DNA from: DASQDN01 sp035630195
GTDB taxonomy: Bacteria > Acidobacteriota > Terriglobia > Bryobacterales > Bryobacteraceae
Direction of reading: 5' to 3'
Assembly (NCBI GenBank): GCA_035630195.1
Contig: DASQLD010000096.1
Coordinates: 1 to 15,340, forward strand
Length of the DNA stretch: 15,340 nt
The notes under the pieces are model-generated. The model worked only from the letters and a program-made list of their open reading frames with translations, was not told where the DNA came from and did no database searches. This document shows, piece by piece, positions 8,238 through 13,876 of this stretch; the stretch's first letter is position 1; each line of letters starts with the position of its first letter. The position numbers and the translations under genes were made by a program.

Positions 8238-8796
8238 GACGCCTGCCGATATTGGCCGAGCTGGTCGTTTTCGCTTTTCAAAGCATAGAGGATGTAGCTG
8301 TTCGGGCGGTCAGCCTCTTTGCAACTCTCTTCCCCTCGTCATCGAAGAAGAGTACGCGATTTTCACCGGCGACGTCCTAGAGGCGAACCACGAAGATACT
8401 GAGTATGATTCTCTGCGCTTGTCCCTGCCGAGCCTTGCTGACCTACAAGCGGCTCTAGTTCGCCTGTGGAACGGCGTTCCGTCGCCCGTGGAGGACCACG
8501 CTGACGACCCATTCAAAGGCGTCAAGCCCGAGGCAGCGTCGAATGTTTCAAGTGCTTGACCGATTCGCAGGTCCTGAAAGAAACAGTCTCGAGCTCTTTA
8601 CAGGAATGGGAGGAGGAGATTGCGGATTCGGATTTGCAAGGGAAACTTTGTGTTTGAGGATCTGTCGCGGGAAATCTACTAACTTCACGCAGCGCGCCCA
8701 GGCTGGCGCTCTCAGATCGCTTACGAGAATCAAGTAAGTATTGATCTGAATAAGAATTACTGCGCAGAGCTCTTCGTGATGATGGAAGAAAGTTAG
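8234..8796 (+). pseudogene. Probable decayed gene of unknown function (no intact frame)
   Basis: No intact gene fills 8238-8829. Protein-like stretches on the plus strand do follow one another in changing frames. An ATG at 8234, overlapping the amidohydrolase stop as ATGA, reads MRRLPILAELVVFAFQ up to a TAG at 8378. From about 8328 another frame reads IEEEYAIFTGDVLEANHED and PSLADLQAALVRLWNG to a TGA at 8557. From about 8560 a third reads TVSSSLQEWEEEIADSDLQ to a TGA. After about 8650 the earlier frame returns (FEDLSREIY, stop, then QIAYENQVSIDLNKN) and ends at TAG 8794. Third codon positions are G/C-rich, as in the neighbouring genes. Several indels plus stops in one former coupled gene of about 185 codons would explain this. 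I do not recognise the family, and chance open frames remain possible. Confidence 0.35.
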
Positions 8797-8821
8797 GGCG
8801 ACGGCGCTAAACCGTCGCCCT
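8795..8821. terminator. Strong hairpin between convergent ends, likely terminator
   Basis: A perfect 10-bp stem AGGGCGACGG / CCGTCGCCCT encloses a 7-base loop (CGCTAAA). It sits 8 bases beyond the stop of the minus-strand dehydratase. Read on the minus strand it is followed by AACTTTCTTCC, a modest T-rich tail, so it most likely terminates the leftward dehydratase operon and may also stop rightward transcripts. Confidence 0.6.
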
Positions 8822-8829
8822 GAGGGTCT

Positions 8830-10062
8830 TTACGATACGACAATATCCCAACCGAAGCCCGGCTTCTCTGAAGGTCGCATATAGATTCCTTCTGGACCCT
8901 TCGTGAGGTTGTACTTCTCTTCCCAAAGATCGTAGACCTCCTTGGGGCCACCAGGCGCAGGCATGAACATTTCCGACCAGGGAGCATTCGTCGTCGCCAT
9001 GATGAAATGGATTCCCTCGCCGAGTCCGCCGCCATGTGGGATCACCGGAATGTCGTACGCGGCCGCCAGCGCTCCGATGCGCCGAATTTCGGTGAGACCA
9101 CCGCACCAGTTGATATCAGGCTGCCAGATGCTTGCTCCGTTGACTTCAAGTAGCCGACGGAAGCCGTACCGCGTGTATTCATGCTCACCGGTAACGATGC
9201 GTGTTGACTTGATCGCGGCATTCAAACGACCGAATCCTTCGTAGTCGTGCGGCTGGAGGCACTCCTCCATCCAATAGACTTTGTAGGGCTCGAACATTTC
9301 CGCGATTTCGATCGTGTAGCGTTCCGTCCACGCCATCCAGCAGTCGAGCATGATGTCGCCTTCGGGTCCGAGTAGTTCTCGCGTACGCTTCACGAGTTCG
9401 ACATTCTTCCGCATGCCTTCTTTCCCGTCAGCGGGACCGTGTGGAATGGCAAGCTTCAACCGCTTGAACCCATATCCGATGTGCTGCTCCAGGTCATTGC
9501 CGGTGCAGTAAGTCGGAATGCGGGGCTTGGTTTCGCCGCCAAGCAGTCTGTAAACGGGTTGACCGAGCGCGTTGCCCACCAGATCCCATAGCGCCAGGTC
9601 CGCGCCGCTGATGGCATTGATCACGGCGCCCGCTCGACCGTAATGCATGGTCGAGCGCCACATCGTGTCCCAGAGCCGCTCGATGTCAAACGGATCCTCA
9701 TTCATCAGCAACTTTGCCAGGTGCTTCTCGACAATAGCGCCGCCCGCCGGACCACCACGGCCATAACCTTTGACGCCCTTGTCTGTGGAGATCTCGACTG
9801 TGAACCCGCCCATCGCGGGATCGTCTGCCATGAATAGCGACCGGGTGGCTTTGTACTTCGGGTAAATCGACATCGGGTTCGCCACTTCAACCCCACCTGT
9901 CGACCACGACCCCGGAGCCGGCGTGTAGTTCGGCGCAGCTTTCCGATCCTTCGTCTTCACTAGACGAATTCCTGTGATCTTCAGCTTGCTCTTTTCACCC
10001 TGGAACGCGGGCGCCGCAATTGGCGCGCATAGGGCCGTCGCAAGAAAGTCTCGTCGATTCAC
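8830..10062 (-). CDS. Tat-exported enolase-superfamily sugar-acid dehydratase (rhamnonate-dehydratase-like)
   Basis: The product has 410 residues. I choose GTG 10062: it follows GGGGG with 6-base spacing and starts a twin-arginine signal (NRRDFLATALCAPIAAPA). The frame extends upstream to 10152 but would then overlap the preceding gene and lose the signal. The mandelate-racemase/muconate-lactonising fold is clear. Its capping domain contains YGRAGAVINAISGADLALWD, and metal ligands are Asp240 (IMLDCW), Glu266 (WMEECL) and Glu293 (TGEHEY). The Asp316/His343 pair (QPDINW, IPHGGG) is the acid/base dyad of acid-sugar dehydratases. PHGPADGKEGM and MEECLQPHDYEG point to L-rhamnonate-dehydratase-like members. 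The expected reaction is dehydration of an aldonate to a 2-keto-3-deoxy acid with Mg2+. Export is unusual for this chemistry. It is second in a two-gene operon, 49 bases after its paralogue. Confidence 0.88.
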   Translation of the reverse strand: MNRRDFLATALCAPIAAPAFQGEKSKLKITGIRLVKTKDRKAAPNYTPAPGSWSTGGVEVANPMSIYPKYKATRSLFMADDPAMGGFTVEISTDKGVKGYGRGGPAGGAIVEKHLAKLLMNEDPFDIERLWDTMWRSTMHYGRAGAVINAISGADLALWDLVGNALGQPVYRLLGGETKPRIPTYCTGNDLEQHIGYGFKRLKLAIPHGPADGKEGMRKNVELVKRTRELLGPEGDIMLDCWMAWTERYTIEIAEMFEPYKVYWMEECLQPHDYEGFGRLNAAIKSTRIVTGEHEYTRYGFRRLLEVNGASIWQPDINWCGGLTEIRRIGALAAAYDIPVIPHGGGLGEGIHFIMATTNAPWSEMFMPAPGGPKEVYDLWEEKYNLTKGPEGIYMRPSEKPGFGWDIVVS

Positions 10063-10068
10063 GTTATT

Positions 10069-10073
10069 CCCCC
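10069..10073 (-). promoter_or_regulatory. Shine-Dalgarno deciding GTG 10062
   Basis: On the minus strand GGGGG is followed by AATAAC and then GTG. This purine block at 6-base spacing favours the GTG that opens the Tat signal over the upstream in-frame ATG at 10152. Confidence 0.55.
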
Positions 10074-10111
10074 GGCGCTGAATGTATCGAAAAATGTCAG
10101 AGAAATCAATC

Positions 10112-11260
10112 TCACCATATCGGCGCAACCTGCGCTTCCCCGCGCAACACACGGTTATTCAACCGATATCCGAATCCCGGCTCATTGTTTAATTCGATGA
10201 AGCCACTCTTCGGCACGGGTTCGCCTTCGAGTAGCAGTTCGTTGCCTTGCGCGAAGACATCGACGAATTCGGCGCGCGGGCAGTTTACTGTCGAGATGAC
10301 GAAATGATAGGTGGGAGCTCCGATTCCGTGCGGAATGACGGGCACGCCATAGACACTGGCGTAGGCGGCGATCTTCTTTAATTCAGATATCCCACCTGCC
10401 CTGTAGATATCGGGTTGGAGGAAGTCCACGGCCCTGCGTTCGACTAGCGCGCGAAAAGCCCACCGGCTAAACTCGTGCTCTCCGGCAGTGATCAGGATAT
10501 CGGGTACGGCGTCGCGCAACCGGAGAAACAAATCGATCTGCTCGGGTGCAAAAGGTTCCTCGATCCACAGGACACCGAATTCCCGTGCAATCTTCGCAAC
10601 TTCGATCGCGTAGGGTAGATCGAGCCCCATGTAGCAATCCAGCATGATGTCGCCATCGGGACCGGCCTTCTTGCGGGTCTGCTCGATCATCCGCGCATTC
10701 TCTTTCAAGCCTTCCTTGCCGCTCGCGGGCCCATTCGGCAGAGCGAGTTTCACGTCGCGAAAACCTTGGTCCAGGTGCCGATCTGTCAGGTTGCCGGTGA
10801 CGTAGGCTCGGATGCGATCCCGTGTGGCTCCGCCGATCAGTTCGTAGACAGGGCGTCCGGTGATTTTGCCGATCAGATCCCAGAGCGCAATGTCGACCGC
10901 GCTAATCACTTCTAGCGCGATTCCACTGCGCCCGTACATTGTCGACGCAGTATAAAGCTGATCCCAAATCATCTCCACTTGGAACGGGCTGTTACCGATC
11001 AACAGCGAGGCGAAATGCGAGCGCACGATTTCCTGGGCGACGCTTCCCCGCCCTCCGCCGATGAAGCCAAGGCCGGATTCGCCATCGTTCGTCTGAATTT
11101 CGACGACACCGGCGGTCATTTCTCCAAACCAAGTGGCTCGGCGGTCGCGGTGTTCCGCATAGCGGGACATAGGGTTGGCGATGCGCGAATCGGTCAACCA
11201 CGAGAGCGCCATTGGCGCGGTATGCACTTGGACGGATGTGATTCGTTCGGATGACGGCAT
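10112..11260 (-). CDS. Cytoplasmic enolase-superfamily sugar-acid dehydratase (mandelate racemase/MLE family)
   Basis: The product has 382 residues from ATG 11260, which has a good Shine-Dalgarno (AGGAGA); the frame extends to 11278 without one. It has no signal peptide, so it is cytoplasmic. It is a clear paralogue of the downstream gene, sharing SRIANPMSRY near the start, MYGRSGIALEVISAVDIALW, GPASGKEGLKEN, GDIMLDC, AGEHEFSRWAFRALVE, FLQPDI and GVPVIPHGIG. Metal ligands are Asp208, Glu234 (WIEEPF) and Glu261, with the dyad Asp284/His311. These fit an acid-sugar dehydratase acting by Mg2+-assisted proton abstraction alpha to a carboxylate. The exact sugar acid (rhamnonate, fuconate, galactonate, gluconate type) cannot be assigned. 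It is the first gene of the leftward pair, transcribed away from the quinoprotein dehydrogenase across a short shared control region. Confidence 0.87.
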   Translation of the reverse strand: MPSSERITSVQVHTAPMALSWLTDSRIANPMSRYAEHRDRRATWFGEMTAGVVEIQTNDGESGLGFIGGGRGSVAQEIVRSHFASLLIGNSPFQVEMIWDQLYTASTMYGRSGIALEVISAVDIALWDLIGKITGRPVYELIGGATRDRIRAYVTGNLTDRHLDQGFRDVKLALPNGPASGKEGLKENARMIEQTRKKAGPDGDIMLDCYMGLDLPYAIEVAKIAREFGVLWIEEPFAPEQIDLFLRLRDAVPDILITAGEHEFSRWAFRALVERRAVDFLQPDIYRAGGISELKKIAAYASVYGVPVIPHGIGAPTYHFVISTVNCPRAEFVDVFAQGNELLLEGEPVPKSGFIELNNEPGFGYRLNNRVLRGEAQVAPIW

Positions 11261-11263
11261 TGT

Positions 11264-11269
11264 TCTCCT
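11264..11269 (-). promoter_or_regulatory. Shine-Dalgarno of the cytoplasmic dehydratase
   Basis: AGGAGA on the minus strand lies three bases before ATG 11260. It decides that start against ATG codons at 11278 and 11275 further upstream. Confidence 0.65.
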
Positions 11270-11286
11270 GTCCATCATGTATCATT

Positions 11287-11324
11287 TCTCTGAGCTTGCT
11301 GAGCGTCTCTGAGCTTGCTGAGCG
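11287..11324. repeat. Perfect 19-bp tandem repeat, candidate operator
   Basis: TCTCTGAGCTTGCTGAGCG occurs twice head to tail (11287-11305 and 11306-11324). Each unit holds two CTGAGC hexamers, so four hexamers start at 11290, 11299, 11309 and 11318, spaced 9, 10 and 9 bases, about one helical turn apart. The block fills most of the 79-base gap between the divergent dehydratase operon and the quinoprotein dehydrogenase. It ends three bases before a TATAAA that could be the rightward -10. A regulator site controlling both directions is plausible; a slippage duplication without function is the alternative. Confidence 0.5.
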
Positions 11325-11326
11325 AC

Positions 11327-11332
11327 TATAAA
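11327..11332 (+). promoter_or_regulatory. Possible -10 element of the quinoprotein gene
   Basis: TATAAA lies 7 bases before ATG 11340. No -35 match is found at 16-18 bases upstream, where the tandem repeat lies. If it is a real -10, the message would be nearly leaderless. This agrees with the lack of a clear Shine-Dalgarno before the ATG. Confidence 0.3.
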
Positions 11333-11339
11333 ACCGAAG

Positions 11340-13658
11340 ATGCGTACTCCTCGACTGCTACTGCTGATTTGGCCAATCGCCTACCTTGCCGCGCAGGAGT
11401 CACCGGCTCCCCCACAATTTGCCACCCTGTGCTCCGGCTGTCACGGAGATAAAGCGACAGGAACCGAGCGAGGCACGGCACTGGTGGAAAACAGGCGACT
11501 GCGCAGCCGATCTGTCCAGCAGATTGCCGAGTTAATTCGGACCGGCACGCCGAACGGAATGCCTCCGTTCGCTCTACCGAAAGAACAACTAGACTCGCTT
11601 GCAACATGGGTTCATTCGCTAAACGCTTCCGCCTACGACGTAAAACCTGCCGGCGACGCGGCAGCAGGTGAGCGATTCTTCTTCGGCAAAGGACAGTGCG
11701 GATCGTGTCACATGGTCGCCGGCAAAGGTGGCTCCAACGGACCGGATTTGTCGGGCATAGGGCGTCAACTTACTCTGCGGCAACTTAGTCAATCGCTCGT
11801 CGATCCTGTCGCGCGAGTCGCGAACCGTTCAACCTCGTCGTGTCCCGGGTGGGCCTGGTGTCCCGACGACGCTTGGGTTGTCGTGAACGTGCGTATGAAG
11901 AATGGTTTGACACTGCGCGGGTTCGCGCGAAACCAGGGCAAGCATGACATTCAGTTGCAGACACTCGATGGCAAAATGCGCCTTCTGAAAGACACCGAAT
12001 ATACGGAGGTAAAGCGAGAACCGCAATCATTGATGCCGCCCCTCAAAGCGACGGATCTGGAAGGGCGCGATCTGCTCGCTTACATGAGCAAACTGGGTGG
12101 CATCACCGTTGGCAAGCTTGCTGCAGGTGCTCCGGTTCCCGAGGACGTTAAGAAACAAATTCTCGAGCCTAGACCGGGAGAATGGCCTACTTATAACGGC
12201 GACGTCAGCGCAAACCGCCATAGCAAACTCGATCAGATCAATCTCCAGAACGCAAGTAAGCTTCAACTCGCATGGTCATACTCGCTGCCATATAGCGGAC
12301 TCGAAATGACTCCGCTTGTCGTGGATGGCGTGATGTATGTGACGGGTCCCAATCAAGTCTGCGCTATCGATTCCCAGACGGGACGCCAAATCTGGTGTTA
12401 TTCACGACCGAGAACCCCGGCCGGACGAATCGCCGGCGACGCGGCGAAAGGCGCGAACCGTGGCGCGGCAGTTCTTGGCGATCGCGTGTTCTTCGCTACT
12501 GACGACGCTCACTTGATCTGCCTGAACCGTCTCACCGGGGGCTTGATGTGGGAAGTGTTCATGCCGGAAGAGCCGAGCCGTTACGGCTCGACCGTAGCTC
12601 CTCTTGTCGTGGGCGATCTCGTGATCGGCGGCGTCGCGGGAGGCGATGAAGGCATCCGAGGATTCATCGCCGCGTACAAAGCAACAACTGGCGAGCTCGC
12701 TTGGCGATATTGGACGGTACCCAAGCGCGGTGAGCCGGGTTCTGAAACCTGGATCGGCAACGCTATCGATGTCGGTGGCGGAGCTACCTGGCTGACGGGC
12801 TCTTATGATCCGGAGACGCAGTTGCTCTATTGGCCCACAGGCAACCCTTTCCCGGACACCGATGGTGATGATCGGAAGGGCGACAATCTCTACACCAACA
12901 GCGTTGTCGCTCTCGACATTCACACTGGAAAACTACGTTGGTACTTCCAGTTCACCCCACACGATCTCCATGACTGGGATGCGACCGAGCCACTCGTTCT
13001 GGTCAATGCAAAGTTCGGTGGCCGGGACCGCAAACTGCTGCTGCAGGCGAATCGAAACGGCTACTACTATGTCCTCGATCGCACGACTGGTGAGTTTCTG
13101 CTCGGCAAACCGTTCGTCAAGCGACTTACATGGGCGAGCGGGATCGATGCGAAGGGGCGGCCACAGCTCCTAGAAGGAGCCAAGCCTACGAAAGCGGGCA
13201 CGGTGTCCTGTCCTGCAGTACGTGGAGCCACGAATTGGTACTCGACCGCATATAATCCATCGACACGGCTCTTCTATGTCATGGCCGTAGAAGACTGCAA
13301 TATCTATCAACAGTCGAAGCTCGGTGGGTATGTCCCGTTTCGCGATCCCAAGAACCCCCCGGAGAAGTATTTGCGGGCGCTCGATGTCGAAACCGGCAAA
13401 ATTGTCTGGGAGATTCCACAAGTCGGTCCACCGGAATCCAATTACTCCGGCGTCCTCTCGACAGCCGGCGGCCTGGTCTTTTATGGCGAGACGGGAGGGG
13501 GCTTCGCAGCAGTTGACGCCAAAACCGGCAAGACGCTTTGGCACTTCGAGACCAACGAAGCGTGGAAGGCTTCCCCAATGACCTATACGATGAACGGACG
13601 CCAGTACGTGGCCATCGCTTCGGGCAGTTCCATCCTGTCGTTCGCCCTAAAAGAGTAG
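11340..13658 (+). CDS. PQQ-dependent dehydrogenase with two N-terminal c-type haem domains
   Basis: The product has 772 residues with a signal peptide (MRTPRLLLLIWPIAYLAA). Haem site 1 is CSGCH (31-35) with likely ligand Met74 (GMPPF). Haem site 2 is CGSCH (120-124) with likely ligand Met232 (SLMPPL). A beta-rich insertion at about 180-226 (NGLTLRGFARNQGKHDIQLQ) separates CxxCH from Met, as in the Planctomycete/Acidobacterial haem-binding domain. From about 281 (EWPTYNGDVSANRHSKL) a quinoprotein propeller follows: GDEGIRGF (434-442), LYWPTGNPFP (Asn502) and FTPHDLHDWD (537-547). By alignment with methanol dehydrogenases Asp545 is the catalytic base and Asp547 the extra Asp of lanthanide-type enzymes. 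The vicinal Cys-Cys of methanol dehydrogenase is missing. It should oxidise an alcohol or sugar in the periplasm and pass electrons through its own haems. The substrate is unknown. Confidence 0.88.
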   Translation: MRTPRLLLLIWPIAYLAAQESPAPPQFATLCSGCHGDKATGTERGTALVENRRLRSRSVQQIAELIRTGTPNGMPPFALPKEQLDSLATWVHSLNASAYDVKPAGDAAAGERFFFGKGQCGSCHMVAGKGGSNGPDLSGIGRQLTLRQLSQSLVDPVARVANRSTSSCPGWAWCPDDAWVVVNVRMKNGLTLRGFARNQGKHDIQLQTLDGKMRLLKDTEYTEVKREPQSLMPPLKATDLEGRDLLAYMSKLGGITVGKLAAGAPVPEDVKKQILEPRPGEWPTYNGDVSANRHSKLDQINLQNASKLQLAWSYSLPYSGLEMTPLVVDGVMYVTGPNQVCAIDSQTGRQIWCYSRPRTPAGRIAGDAAKGANRGAAVLGDRVFFATDDAHLICLNRLTGGLMWEVFMPEEPSRYGSTVAPLVVGDLVIGGVAGGDEGIRGFIAAYKATTGELAWRYWTVPKRGEPGSETWIGNAIDVGGGATWLTGSYDPETQLLYWPTGNPFPDTDGDDRKGDNLYTNSVVALDIHTGKLRWYFQFTPHDLHDWDATEPLVLVNAKFGGRDRKLLLQANRNGYYYVLDRTTGEFLLGKPFVKRLTWASGIDAKGRPQLLEGAKPTKAGTVSCPAVRGATNWYSTAYNPSTRLFYVMAVEDCNIYQQSKLGGYVPFRDPKNPPEKYLRALDVETGKIVWEIPQVGPPESNYSGVLSTAGGLVFYGETGGGFAAVDAKTGKTLWHFETNEAWKASPMTYTMNGRQYVAIASGSSILSFALKE

Positions 13659-13676
13659 GGGCCGGCAGCGCGGCCC
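13659..13676 (+). terminator. Hairpin directly after the quinoprotein stop
   Basis: GGGCCG and CGGCCC form a perfect 6-bp stem around GCAGCG, immediately after TAG 13656-13658. The tail is TATAATGA, with no U-run, so it is a weak intrinsic terminator at best or a 3'-end stabilising hairpin. Confidence 0.4.
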
Positions 13677-13843
13677 TATAATGAACTAAAGGTCAGATCG
13701 ATGACACTGTTGCCAGGACGCAACGCTAGCCGTCTGTCATCCACCCGCTTCAGAATCAACAGATTAAACCCACGCTGGTCGACCACACGCACCGCCCCTG
13801 CGAGTTCGTGTATACTCCGTCTAATCCAGGTGTCACGCTGTAT
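13676..13843 (-). pseudogene. Small protein-like open frame, possibly a gene remnant
   Basis: On the minus strand 55 codons without a stop read DTWIRRSIHELAGAVRV, DQRGFNLLILKRVDDRRL and ALRPGNSVIDLTFSSL, ending in TAG exactly at the foot of the hairpin after the quinoprotein gene. The composition looks protein-like, with alternating hydrophobic strands and a typical C-terminus. There is no ATG, only internal GTG codons; upstream, an in-frame TGA (13846-13844) separates it from an ATG ATG GAG CGA run. It may be the 3' remnant of a lost gene or a small GTG-started protein. I do not recognise the family. It overlaps the probable promoter of the TonB receptor on the other strand. Confidence 0.25.
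13811..13816 (+). promoter_or_regulatory. Possible -10 element of the TonB receptor gene
   Basis: TATACT matches the -10 consensus at five of six positions and lies 60 bases before ATG 13877. No good -35 is present at standard spacing, so activation by a regulator or an alternative sigma factor is possible. Confidence 0.3.
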
Positions 13844-13861
13844 TCACATTCGCTCCATCAT

Positions 13862-13869
13862 GGGAAGGG
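13862..13869 (+). promoter_or_regulatory. Shine-Dalgarno of the TonB receptor
   Basis: GGGAAGGG precedes ATG 13877 by 7 bases and fixes the start of the receptor, which opens with a signal peptide. Confidence 0.6.
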
Positions 13870-13876
13870 TCTTTAA

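Noticed and set aside
10063..10152. N-terminal extension of the Tat-exported dehydratase to ATG 10152
   Set aside because: It would overlap the preceding gene by 41 bases, has no Shine-Dalgarno advantage and buries the twin-arginine signal 30 residues inside the protein.
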